DNA from: Nevskia soli DSM 19509
Lineage (GTDB): Bacteria; Pseudomonadota; Gammaproteobacteria; Nevskiales; Nevskiaceae
Reading direction: 5' to 3'
Assembly (NCBI RefSeq): GCF_000711955.1
Contig: NZ_JONR01000035.1
Span: 1-50,568 of the forward strand
Length of the DNA stretch: 50,568 bases
Below the pieces are notes generated by a model. The model was not told the DNA's origin. It ran no database searches and saw nothing but the letters and a program-made list of their open reading frames with translations. The position numbers were made by a program, and so were the translations under genes. Of this stretch, positions 17,483 through 28,157 are shown piece by piece; the stretch's first letter is position 1; each line of letters starts with the position of its first letter.

Positions 17483-20206
17483 TCAAGCTGCGGAGCGCTG
17501 CTCCATCTCCGGCTCGGCGATGGGCAAGCCCATGTTGCCGAGGAACTGGCGCATGATCGGCTCAGCCTGGTAGTCCGCCACGCGCAGCAGGGCTTCGCGC
17601 CGCATGGCGGCGTGACGCTCGCGCTCGCTGAAGTGCCGCACGATGCGCCCGGACATTTCCTCGATGGTGTCGACGAGATAGCCGTTGCGGCCGTTCTGGA
17701 TGATGTCCTTGGGGCCCTTGCAGTTGTAGGCCAGCACCGGCATGCCCTGCGAGAAGGCTTCGAGGATGACGTTGCCGAAGGTGTCGAACTGCGAGGGGAA
17801 GACGAACAGGTCCAGGCCCGCGTAGATCTGCTCGATGCGCTCGCGGCTGACCCAGCCGAGGAAGGTGGCTTCGGGCAGGGCCGCGCGCAGCTCGGCTTCT
17901 GCCGGGCCGGAGCCGGCGATGACCAGTTGCAGGTCCGGGATTTGCTGCTTGGCAGCCTTGTAGATCTCCGGCAGCTCGAGCACACCCTTTTCCTTGCTCA
18001 TGCGGCCGGCCATGAACAGCACCGGCGTGGCGGCGGTGGCGCCGGGGATCAGTTCGGACTTCTGCACCGGAACGACGTTGCGACGCGACGGCTCGACGTG
18101 GTGACCAGTGAGGTGCACCGCTTCCTCCGGCAGGCCGATCTGGCTGCCGGTGAGCCACTTGCGGTGGTCGGTGTTGAGCACGAACACGCCCTGGAACTGG
18201 TGGTACAGCGCGCGCAGCAGGCGGCGGATGCGGTCGCGCTCGTGGTGGTCCAGGTTGGTGGTGTGCTTGACGAAATCGAGCCAGTCCGTGTGCATGAAGA
18301 AGAAGGCCGGCACGTTGAACATGTACTTGATGAGCAGCGCCACCAGCACCATCGGACCTTCGGTGGAGCAGACCACGCGATCGTAGCCGCCGCTGTAGAA
18401 GATGCGGGCGATCTCGAGCACGTCGGGAATGCGCAGCTGCTGCTCGCCGAAGTTGGGAAAGGTGATCTGCGTGATCGGCCGCACCACATGCAGATGCGGC
18501 TCGGGCGCGGCATCGGAGTGGCAGATGAGGAAATCGACCGGATAATCCCGGCGCTGGATCTCGGCCAGCTTGGCGGAGAGCGAGCTGGAGACGCCGTTCT
18601 TGTCGCGCAGGGTATCGGTCAGATACAGCGCGCGCCGCGGATGGTGGTTGCTGCCGATATGGTCGGCGAAGTCGTTGAGGAAAGACCGGTTCTCGTAGAG
18701 CACGCGCGCGCTGGCGACCTGCGAGCCGGCCAGCACGCCAGCCATGATCAGCGGGAACGAGAGCTGGTCCACCAGTTCACCGAAATTGACGCCGGTGATG
18801 TTCTTCTTGTCGCGCGGGGCTTTGCCGAAGGCCAGGCCCCGGATCTGCGTGGGAATTTCGAACTTGCGGATCAGCGTCTCGGTGGAGAACTCGTCCAGCG
18901 GTATTTCCGAATACTTCGAGGCGTACTTGCCCAGCCGGCCGGCGATGAGATGGGTAAGGCCGTTGAACAGGGCGGAGATGGCCTCGTTCACCATTTCCCT
19001 GGCCTGTTCCGGCGGCTTGTCGTGGCTCTCGGCGATGGTCTCGAGATGCTTGACGCAGAACTTGTAGTCGGCCGAAACACCCCAGCGCAGTTTCCAGCCC
19101 GGCTTGGTGCCGTGCAGCGCGTCGTGGACGAAGCCGACGAAGCGCTGCGTGTTCTTGTGCTTCTTCAGCTCCAGCATGACGTTGGCGATGGCGAAGCAGG
19201 CCAGCTTGTCGTTGGTCTCACCGCGATGCAGCATCAGGCGCAGCAGGCCCGGATCCTCCATGCGGGTGGCGATCTGGGCGAAATAATCCAGCAGCGCCAG
19301 GCTCAGTTTCTGGTTCTCGCCGACATGGCCGTAGGGCGCGATGCGGCCGGCGCGGATGGCCTCCAGCGCCAGCTGCGACAGCGGCGTGGTCTTGCGGCGC
19401 TGCGCCAGGTTGGGGATGAACAGGGAGGAGCCGCACTGGCCGGCGGACAGGCCCATGTGGTCGTCCGAACCGCCGGTCAGCACCTTGGGCGCGCGCAGGC
19501 TGACGGCGAAATCGGCCGGGTTGAGCTTGTGCTTGTGGCCGTAGCGCACCAGTTTCTCTTCGGTCAGGCCGCGCGCCCAGTTCAGCACCAGCAGGCTCTG
19601 CCAGATGTCGCGGTGGCCGTTGAGCACCTCGAAGCGCTGGAACAGCACCGCGAACTTCTCGAACAGTTCCAGGCGGATGTGCGGATTGCGGGTGTAGAAA
19701 TACAGCGGGTGCGGCAGCACCACCGGGATATCGTGCTCTGCGGCGTAGCGCAGGAAGTCGTAGATGTCGCGCCGCTTCCTGTTCAGCACCACTTCCTGTT
19801 CCGGCGTGAAGCCGTAGGTGAGGACGTGGACGTAAAGCTCGTACTCCGGGAAATGGCAGGTGAACTCGGTGCCGACGACGACATCATGCCCCTTGTCCAG
19901 AAGCTCCCAGCAGGAGCGCGCGTTGTTGTGGTTGGTGATGGTGATGACGTCGCTGCCGTTGCCCTGCAGGCACTTCACCAGGTCGCGGGTTTCGAGCCAG
20001 GTTTCGGGCAGACCGAGGATGCGGCCCCACAGCTCATCGGGGATGTCGCTGTTGCGGTCGTGGCAGTGGAAGTCCATGCGGAGGCATTCCTCCGGGTTGA
20101 AGCGCACGGCTTCCTGCGCCAGGTAGCGCTGGAAATCGACCTGCAACTGCTCGCGGAAGGAGGTGACCGCCTTTTCCCTGTGCCGGTTCAGATTCAGTTC
20201 GATCAT
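17483..20206 (-). CDS. PHP-domain/GT4 glycosyltransferase fusion protein
   Basis: A 907-residue two-enzyme fusion. The N-terminal PHP-type metal hydrolase domain (about residues 40-280) shows MDFHCHDRNSD (HxH), ITITNHNN, GTEFTCHF and VVLPHPLYF. A helical linker follows (about 280-480). The C-terminal part is a GT-B glycosyltransferase of family 4 type. It carries LFMAGRMSKEKGVLELPEIY, LVIAGSGPAEAELR and the donor-site segment FPSQFDTFGNVILEAFSQG. The first Glu of the usual E-x7-E motif is Asp here. No membrane helices are apparent. It sits between an aminotransferase and a phosphatidylserine decarboxylase, so the acceptor may be a lipid head group. That is inference. Confidence 0.8.
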   Translation of the reverse strand: MIELNLNRHREKAVTSFREQLQVDFQRYLAQEAVRFNPEECLRMDFHCHDRNSDIPDELWGRILGLPETWLETRDLVKCLQGNGSDVITITNHNNARSCWELLDKGHDVVVGTEFTCHFPEYELYVHVLTYGFTPEQEVVLNRKRRDIYDFLRYAAEHDIPVVLPHPLYFYTRNPHIRLELFEKFAVLFQRFEVLNGHRDIWQSLLVLNWARGLTEEKLVRYGHKHKLNPADFAVSLRAPKVLTGGSDDHMGLSAGQCGSSLFIPNLAQRRKTTPLSQLALEAIRAGRIAPYGHVGENQKLSLALLDYFAQIATRMEDPGLLRLMLHRGETNDKLACFAIANVMLELKKHKNTQRFVGFVHDALHGTKPGWKLRWGVSADYKFCVKHLETIAESHDKPPEQAREMVNEAISALFNGLTHLIAGRLGKYASKYSEIPLDEFSTETLIRKFEIPTQIRGLAFGKAPRDKKNITGVNFGELVDQLSFPLIMAGVLAGSQVASARVLYENRSFLNDFADHIGSNHHPRRALYLTDTLRDKNGVSSSLSAKLAEIQRRDYPVDFLICHSDAAPEPHLHVVRPITQITFPNFGEQQLRIPDVLEIARIFYSGGYDRVVCSTEGPMVLVALLIKYMFNVPAFFFMHTDWLDFVKHTTNLDHHERDRIRRLLRALYHQFQGVFVLNTDHRKWLTGSQIGLPEEAVHLTGHHVEPSRRNVVPVQKSELIPGATAATPVLFMAGRMSKEKGVLELPEIYKAAKQQIPDLQLVIAGSGPAEAELRAALPEATFLGWVSRERIEQIYAGLDLFVFPSQFDTFGNVILEAFSQGMPVLAYNCKGPKDIIQNGRNGYLVDTIEEMSGRIVRHFSERERHAAMRREALLRVADYQAEPIMRQFLGNMGLPIAEPEMEQRSAA

Positions 20207-20237
20207 GTCGGATCACGTCCTCTAGCGTTAACAGGCC

Positions 20238-21953
20238 CTAACGGAGACTCGCCACGGGCTGACCGGACGGAGCCGATCGTTCGGGCCGGCCGCGGAAACG
20301 CGCGGCCAGCATGTCCTTCAGCATCTGCCGCTTGATCCACTTGTTGCTCAGGTGGGGCGCGGTCCACCACCAGCCGTCGTTCTGCATCTGCTGCACCGCG
20401 CGCTGGAAGCGGCGCGCCACTTCCGCGAAATCCTCGTCGGTGTAGTTGAGGCTCATGATCATGCGGCCGCTGCCGATCCAGCTCAGCTCCAGGCCTTCGG
20501 CGCGCAGGTAGAACTGCAGCATCCAGTTGTAGCGGCAGGGCACGCTGTAGAGGATGGTGACGATGCTGTGCATATTGGCCAGCCGCACCGGCAGCGCCGC
20601 GTCGGCCAGCGCCTGGCTGAGCCCGGCCACGCGCGCATTCCATAGCGCATCGGCCTTGGCGTAGATGTCCTGGTATTCCGGCTGGCGGATGCGCTTGAGG
20701 AACACCGACATGCAGGCCATCACGTGCGGGTGCGAGTTGAAGGTGCCGCGGGCGAACGAGATGTTCGCCGGCTCGGCTTCCTTGAAGCGCTTCATCAGCG
20801 CCGCGCGTCCGCACAGCACGCCCACCGGCAGGCCGCCGCCGAGGGTCTTGCCGTAGGTGACCATGTCGGCCTGGAAGGAGAAATACTCCTGCGCGCCGCG
20901 ATGCCCGAGGCGGAAGCCGGCGAAGACCTCGTCGGAAATCAGCACGATGCCGCGACGGGTGCAGACCTCGCGGATGCGCCCCAGCCATTTGGTATAGGCC
21001 TCGCGGTCGAAGGCGGTGCGGCGCTCGCTGTTGACCAGGGAGGCGTCGCCCGGCGCGTCCGAGTTCGGATGCAGCGCCTGGAACGGGTTGATCAGCACGC
21101 AGGCGATGTCCCTGCGCGTGTCGAGGATGCGCAGGGTGTTCTCGCCGAGGTCGGCCAGCGTGTAGACGTCGTTGACCTGCCGCTGGTTGCCCACGCCCGG
21201 CTGCACCCCGTCCCACCAGCCGTGGTAGGAGCCGCACAGCCGCACCAAGTGGGTCTTGCCGGTGTGGTAGCGGGCCAGGCGCACGGCCTGCATCACCGCC
21301 TCGGTGCCCGACATGTGGAACGAAACCTCGTCCAGGCCGGAGATTTCCTTCAGGGCCTGCACGTTGTCGCGGATCACCGGGTGGTAAGGACCCAGCACCG
21401 GCCCTATGTCCGCCACCATGGCGTAGCCCTCGCGCAGGCACTCCTTGTAGAAGTCGTAGCCGAAGACGTTGACGCCGTAGGAGCCGGAGACGTCGTACTT
21501 CCAGTTGCCGTCCATGTCGCACAGCTGCGTGCCGCGCGTCTGCGTCACCACGCTGCCGAACTTGAACTCCGCCGGGAGCAAGTTGCGGTAGGGGAAGGGC
21601 ACCCGGTAATGGCTGGTGAACTGCACGTCGGAAATGCCGCTTTCCAGCGACTGGCTGTAGCCCAGCGTCTGCGGGGCCGCCGCGACGAAGCGCTGTCGCA
21701 GCTGCTCCATCCCCGCCTTGCGCCGGGCGGCGATGTCCGCCGGGGCGAGGTCGCTGGAGAAATAGCGCGTCGCATCGTAGTCGAAGAAGCTGGTCAGCCG
21801 GGCCAGCCGCCGCGACATCTTGGAGTGGCCGCTGAGCGACGGATGCTTGGCACGGGACAGCAGCAGTCGCGTGTAAACTTTGCGGAGGAGCAGAAGCCCC
21901 AGACAGGCTAAAGCCAGATAGCGGGCGATTTCCAAGTTGACCTGCAACGGCAC
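20238..21953 (-). CDS. Membrane-anchored class III aminotransferase (glutamate-1-semialdehyde aminomutase-like)
   Basis: A 571-residue PLP enzyme. The fold-type I core shows SGTEAVMQAVRLARYHTGK, the SYHGWWDG loop, ISDEVFAGFRLG and the Schiff-base lysine in MVTYGKTLGGGLPVG. These resemble glutamate-1-semialdehyde aminomutase-type class III enzymes. It is about 140 residues longer than HemL. The extra N-terminus begins with a hydrophobic helix (about residues 9-23, ARYLALACLGLLLLR) followed by basic residues, suggesting an inner-membrane anchor. There is also a short C-terminal extension rich in Trp. The start appears to be GTG at 21953. It is the first gene of the cluster, and its anchor suggests a hydrophobic substrate. 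Confidence 0.8.
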   Translation of the reverse strand: MPLQVNLEIARYLALACLGLLLLRKVYTRLLLSRAKHPSLSGHSKMSRRLARLTSFFDYDATRYFSSDLAPADIAARRKAGMEQLRQRFVAAAPQTLGYSQSLESGISDVQFTSHYRVPFPYRNLLPAEFKFGSVVTQTRGTQLCDMDGNWKYDVSGSYGVNVFGYDFYKECLREGYAMVADIGPVLGPYHPVIRDNVQALKEISGLDEVSFHMSGTEAVMQAVRLARYHTGKTHLVRLCGSYHGWWDGVQPGVGNQRQVNDVYTLADLGENTLRILDTRRDIACVLINPFQALHPNSDAPGDASLVNSERRTAFDREAYTKWLGRIREVCTRRGIVLISDEVFAGFRLGHRGAQEYFSFQADMVTYGKTLGGGLPVGVLCGRAALMKRFKEAEPANISFARGTFNSHPHVMACMSVFLKRIRQPEYQDIYAKADALWNARVAGLSQALADAALPVRLANMHSIVTILYSVPCRYNWMLQFYLRAEGLELSWIGSGRMIMSLNYTDEDFAEVARRFQRAVQQMQNDGWWWTAPHLSNKWIKRQMLKDMLAARFRGRPERSAPSGQPVASLR

Positions 21954-22611
21954 CGGGCCGTAAAGACGCCGAGCGTGTGGCGCGATCCGGCGATGCTACG
22001 AGCCCCGGATGGCAAAAAAATGAATCTTTATGTTCGATTCATTGACACTTTGATGTGATCAAGAGTGAATTTTCATGACAGCCGTGTGACGGCCCCGGCG
22101 CATGCTCGCCCGGAGTGCCGTTCCCGGCGGCGTCCGCACAATTCCGGTGCGAAAACGCAGGAGGGTGAGTGCACGGCCAAGGCGGCCTGGCTCCCCGGAA
22201 TCATCGCCCACGCGGCAGCCGCTGCCGCCATAAATATATGGAGAGAAGCCATCCGGCGATGCAAACCCGCTTCTGCCGGTCAATCCTCAATCTTCCCCGG
22301 TCTCCGGGGTACGGAATCGGCGCTTTTCACGTCGATGCGGCATTCGCTTCGATCATGGTCGGCAGGGTGTCGTCGAGCCCCCGCGCCGGCCCCCTCGATT
22401 GATTCAAACCGGTGACCGCGTAATATAGACGCCGGCTCTCCACCCCGGCCGCTCGTCGAAAGCGCCGACCGCCGCCGTGGAAAAGTCTCAGGGCGCCTCG
22501 AAAACAGAAATTCTGACAGCCCCACCAGCGATGAATGCACTTGGCCGGCCAGATCCGCCAAGCCGGCTATTCCATGACGCGGGCTGGACCTCCCAATCTA
22601 GGACACCAACC
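21954..22611. promoter_or_regulatory. 658-bp divergent control region between the lipid-type cluster and icd
   Basis: No gene is supported here. An AT-rich island at about 22010-22080 contrasts with the GC-rich surroundings. It contains a consensus-like TTGACA at 22042-22047 and an imperfect dyad TTGAT-GTG-ATCAA at 22050-22062. The dyad resembles an FNR/CRP-type half-site pair but has a 3-nt spacer where FNR sites have 4. The island is a plausible regulator site for the minus-strand cluster starting at 21953. The rest, to 22398, is GC-rich with no clear structure. Confidence 0.4.
22399..22426 (+). promoter_or_regulatory. Probable sigma-70 promoter of icd
   Basis: TTGATT (22399-22404) and TAATAT (22421-22426) are separated by 16 bp, giving a predicted transcription start near 22433 and a leader of about 180 nt before the icd ATG. 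The long leader holds no obvious riboswitch that I can recognise. Confidence 0.5.
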
Positions 22612-24849
<2,238 letters not shown>

Positions 24850-24892
24850 ACGGCGGCGTATGCCGCAGCCGCGGGTCTGAAGCGATGCAGTG

Positions 24893-24913
24893 CCCGGGCC
24901 GTCGAGGCCCGGG
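24893..24913. terminator. GC-rich hairpin between convergent icd and transporter genes
   Basis: CCCGGGCC (24893-24900), loop GTCGA, GGCCCGGG (24906-24913). It is positioned between two convergent stops but lacks a T-run on either strand, so it is a weak intrinsic terminator at best. Confidence 0.4.
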
Positions 24914-24924
24914 TACGTTGGCGG

Positions 24925-26514
24925 TTAGTGCCCGACGCCGTCCACCGCGCCCTGCGGCTTCTGGATCAGCGGCACCAGCAGCACCGTCAGCGCCGTGGAG
25001 ATCGACAGCAGGAAGTACATGTCGCCGTAGGTCATGGTCGAGGCCTGCTGGTAGGCCTGCTGCGCCAGCATGCCGATGGCGCCGGCGGCGCTGCCCGCGC
25101 CGAGCTGCGGTGCCAGCATCGCGCTCATGCCGGACAGGGCCTCGCGCACCGCCGGGCGGGACAGGCGCGTGCTCTCCGCCAGCGCCTGCCAGTGGGTCCA
25201 GTTGCGCTGGTTGATCAGCGTCGCCACCACCGCCAGGCCGAAGGCGCCGCCGAGGTTGCGGGTCACCGTATAGAGCGCGCTGGCGTTGTTCAGTTCATGG
25301 CGCGGCAGGGTGCCGAGGGCGAGGTTGGTCATCGGGATGAAGGCGAAGATCAGGCCGGCGCCGCGCAGGCTTTGCGACAGCGCGAACTCGGCGAAGCCCC
25401 ATTCCGCGGTGAGCTGGGCATTGGTCCAGGAGCCGATCGCCACCAGCAGCAGGCCGATGCCGATGGTCACCCGCGGGTCCAGCACCATCGCCATGCGCAT
25501 CACGAAGGGCGCGGCCACCACCATCGCCATGCCCTGCACCATCATCACCTCGCCGATCTGCTGCGGGTTGTAGCCGCGCACCTGGCCGAGGAACACCGGT
25601 GTGATGTAGACCAGGGTGAAGATGCTGACGCCGAGCATGGCCGATACCAGGGAAGTCACGGCGAAGTTGCGGTTGCGGAAGGCGCGCAGATCGATGATCG
25701 GATGATCCGAGTGGAAACCGCGCCAGAAGAACAGGCTGCCGCCGATGGTCGCGGCCACTGCGCAGAGCAGCACGCTGCGGTCGTCGAACCAGTCGTGGCG
25801 CGGGCCGTCGTCCAGGGTGTATTCGAGCCCGCCGAGGAACATGGCGAGGAACAGCACGCTCCACAGGTCCAGCTTCTTCAGCATCTCCGGCCTGGGCCGG
25901 TCGACGTCGAGCGTGGCCCACACGATCAGGGCGCAGGCGATGCCGGGCACGAAGTTGATCAGGAACAGCCAGCGCCAGGACAGCGAGTCGGTGATGTAGC
26001 CGCCAAAGGTCGGGCCGATGGCCGGCGCCAGCATCGTCGCCATGCCGCCCAGCAGCTGCGGCAGGTTGCGCTTTTTCTCGTCCGGGAACAGCAGGAACAT
26101 GGTGGCGAACGAAGCGGGGATCAGGCCGCCGCCGAGGAAACCCTGCAGGGCGCGGAACACCACCATCGAGCCCAGGCTCCAGGAGAAGCCGCAGGCCACG
26201 CTGGACAGGGTGAAGCCGATCGCCGCGATGGTGTAGAACACCCGCGTCGACAGCATCGGCGCCAGGTAGCCGGACAGGGGGATGGCGATGATTTCGGCGA
26301 TCAGGTACGAGGTCTGCACCCACTGGATCTCGTCGGTGCTGGCCGACAGCCCGGCGCGGATCTCGTTGAGCGAGCTGGCCACGATCTGGATGTCCAGGAT
26401 CGCCACGAAGCTGCCGAGGGTGATGGCCAGGAACGCGGCCCAGTCGCGCCACGCGCGTGCGCGGTCGCCCGCAGCGGTGGCCTGAGCCTGCGGGATGGAT
26501 GCGCCTTGGCTCAT
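24925..26514 (-). CDS. DHA2-family MFS drug exporter (EmrB/QacA-like)
   Basis: A 529-residue major facilitator with about 14 hydrophobic helices. Typical DHA2 segments are AILDIQIVASSLNEI in helix 1, IQWVQTSYLIAEIIAIPLSG in helix 2, FRALQGFLGGGLIPAS in helix 4, the motif-C-like PAIGPTFGGYI in helix 5, and WRWLFLINFVPGI. Such transporters expel drugs or hydrophobic compounds by proton antiport. The closest family pattern is EmrB, which normally works with a periplasmic adaptor EmrA. No adaptor, outer-membrane factor or MarR/TetR regulator is adjacent, so partners must be elsewhere or absent. Substrate unknown. Confidence 0.88.
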   Translation of the reverse strand: MSQGASIPQAQATAAGDRARAWRDWAAFLAITLGSFVAILDIQIVASSLNEIRAGLSASTDEIQWVQTSYLIAEIIAIPLSGYLAPMLSTRVFYTIAAIGFTLSSVACGFSWSLGSMVVFRALQGFLGGGLIPASFATMFLLFPDEKKRNLPQLLGGMATMLAPAIGPTFGGYITDSLSWRWLFLINFVPGIACALIVWATLDVDRPRPEMLKKLDLWSVLFLAMFLGGLEYTLDDGPRHDWFDDRSVLLCAVAATIGGSLFFWRGFHSDHPIIDLRAFRNRNFAVTSLVSAMLGVSIFTLVYITPVFLGQVRGYNPQQIGEVMMVQGMAMVVAAPFVMRMAMVLDPRVTIGIGLLLVAIGSWTNAQLTAEWGFAEFALSQSLRGAGLIFAFIPMTNLALGTLPRHELNNASALYTVTRNLGGAFGLAVVATLINQRNWTHWQALAESTRLSRPAVREALSGMSAMLAPQLGAGSAAGAIGMLAQQAYQQASTMTYGDMYFLLSISTALTVLLVPLIQKPQGAVDGVGH

Positions 26515-26612
26515 GCTCGCGGGTTCGTGCGGAGTGTAGGAAGGTCATTCCATTTCACACGGCCCGGCGCTGTTCAGCCTACCCAGTTTGGGGTAGGGGC
26601 GGCGTCTCGAAG

Positions 26613-26656
26613 CCCAATAAAGAAGCCGCGGGACACTTGCGTGTCCCGCGGCTTGC
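26613..26656 (-). terminator. Rho-independent terminator of the Ser/Gly-rich lipoprotein gene
   Basis: A perfect 14-bp stem (AAGCCGCGGGACAC at 26623-26636 with GTGTCCCGCGGCTT at 26641-26654) has a 4-nt loop. Read on the minus strand it is followed by CTTTATTGG, a T-rich tail, 27 bp after the lipoprotein stop. Confidence 0.8.
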
Positions 26657-26682
26657 ATCGGCCGCGATTCAGCGCGCGACGA

Positions 26683-27900
26683 TTATGGCAGCAACTTGCA
26701 CAGCGCCGACAGCGGCGTGTTGGCAAACACGCAGGTCGTGCCGGTGCCGCCGAGGATGCCGGTCAGTACCGTGGTCAGCGGCCCCAGCAGCCCATCCAGA
26801 GGCGTGCCGGTGACGCCGCCGGAGGACGAGCCGCCGGCGCCGGCAAGCGCCTGCGTGATCGGACCGAGGATCGCCGGCAGCAGGGTGTTCAGCACCGGGT
26901 TGACCACCGGCGCCAACTGGCTGCTGTTGAGTGCGGCCAGCAACTGCTGCTCGCCCTGCGTCAGCGCCGTCGCGACCGTGGCGGCGAAGGTGGCGGCCGC
27001 GGTGTCGATCGGGCCGGTGATGCTGCCCGGCTTGCCGGCCTGCGTCTCGATGAAGCTGGTCGGCACGACCTGGGTCAGCACGTTGACCAACAGGTTGTCG
27101 AGCAGGGCCTGCGTCGCGCTCTGGAACGCAGCGCTGTTGCTGGTGGACAGGGCATCGACCACCGCGGCCAGGTTGCCGACCGTGACCTTCAGCGTGGTCA
27201 GCACGCCGCCGACCACCGGCTGCGAGAAGGCCGAAGCCGGGACCTGGGCCATACCGGTCTGGAATGCCGCATTCAGCTGGTCCACCAGGCTTGCCAGGTC
27301 GGCAAGGCCGTTGCCGCCGCTGCTGCCGGCGCCGAGCTGGAGCTGGATTTTCTGCAGGATCGGCAACAGGGCATCGCCCAGCGGAGCCAGCGGCGTGCCG
27401 GCCAGCGGGTTGGTGACGGGAACGCTGCCGCCCCCACCGCTGCTGCTGCTACTGCCGGCAGCGCTGCCGCAACCGCCCTTGCCGGCAAGCGAGTTGAGCA
27501 GGCCGCCGAGGTTGTTCGCCATTTCCAGCAACAGCGCCTGGATCTGCGGCGGTGCGCTGGCGGCCGAGGCCGGGTTTTGCAGCGCGTTGAGTATGGAATC
27601 CACCACGTCGAGCGTGTTCTGGTTCACCACGTCGTCGGTGCACACCAGCACGCCCTGCAGCGGGGTGCCCGCCGTCGCCGTTTCAAGCTGGCTCAGCACA
27701 CTGCCGGACAAGGTGGTCTGCACCGTGTCGAGCGGTCCTGCGACCGAGACCGTGGTGCCGCTGGCCCCGCTGCTGCTGCTGCCGCTGCTGCCACCACTGC
27801 TGCTTCCGCCTCCGCTGGAACTGCCCGAACTGCCGCCGCAGCCTGCCGCGACGACACACGCGGCAAGGGCTCCCGATAAAAGGAATTTCTTGATGATCAT
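26683..27900 (-). CDS. Ser/Gly-rich lipoprotein of unknown function
   Basis: 405 residues. The lipoprotein signal peptide ends VVAAGC with the lipidated Cys at residue 21. About 28 residues of Ser/Gly spacer follow. The mature part is Leu/Ala/Val-rich, with few charges and repeated short units such as LLDNLL, LAGTPLAPLG and LNTLLPAILGP, interrupted by a second Ser/Gly run near residue 150. Four Cys residues in the mature chain could form disulphides. The start is ATG 27900, with GGAGGAGCGGGAG upstream. The open frame continues through the 267-bp repeat but that part is not coding-like. No family is recognised; an outer-membrane surface or storage-associated role cannot be excluded. Confidence 0.7.
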   Translation of the reverse strand: MIIKKFLLSGALAACVVAAGCGGSSGSSSGGGSSSGGSSGSSSSGASGTTVSVAGPLDTVQTTLSGSVLSQLETATAGTPLQGVLVCTDDVVNQNTLDVVDSILNALQNPASAASAPPQIQALLLEMANNLGGLLNSLAGKGGCGSAAGSSSSSGGGGSVPVTNPLAGTPLAPLGDALLPILQKIQLQLGAGSSGGNGLADLASLVDQLNAAFQTGMAQVPASAFSQPVVGGVLTTLKVTVGNLAAVVDALSTSNSAAFQSATQALLDNLLVNVLTQVVPTSFIETQAGKPGSITGPIDTAAATFAATVATALTQGEQQLLAALNSSQLAPVVNPVLNTLLPAILGPITQALAGAGGSSSGGVTGTPLDGLLGPLTTVLTGILGGTGTTCVFANTPLSALCKLLP

Positions 27901-28003
27901 CTCCCGCTCCTCCGTGACAAGGTTGTACAACTGCAGCATCCCCAAGCTGGTGGATGCCTGGGCCGACGCTAGGCGGGATGACGCGTGGTTCGGGCCGTAT
28001 GGC

Positions 28004-28049
28004 GACCGGCGGTAGCGGCCAGGGGGATACCGTGACCGGCGGTAGCGGC
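28004..28049. repeat. Two 16-bp direct repeats upstream of the lipoprotein gene
   Basis: GACCGGCGGTAGCGGC occurs at 28004-28019 and again at 28034-28049, exactly 30 bp apart (about three helical turns), in the promoter-side region of the lipoprotein gene. The spacing would suit a protein binding the same face of DNA twice, but no regulator is known. Confidence 0.4.
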
Positions 28050-28157
28050 AGGAGCCGCGAACGGTAGGCCAAAGCGTCAAGGATTTGACGCGCCGCAGCC
28101 TCGCCGCGCGGGGCCGGTGCGCCGCGGCGGGGCCCTGTCCGTGCCAAACTTGTCCTA

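Noticed and set aside
17612..20335. A 907-residue plus-strand open frame opposite the glycosyltransferase fusion
   Set aside because: It mirrors the minus-strand gene codon for codon, with the Val/Gly/Arg/Asp-rich composition of antisense GC-rich frames and no domain.
22050..22062. TTGAT-GTG-ATCAA as a true FNR/Anr site
   Set aside because: The spacer is three bases; FNR-type sites need four. It is kept only as a dyad of unknown meaning.
24928..27879. A 983-residue plus-strand open frame opposite the exporter and lipoprotein
   Set aside because: It spans two real minus-strand genes and the terminator between them, and its Arg/His/Gln-rich translation has no domain.
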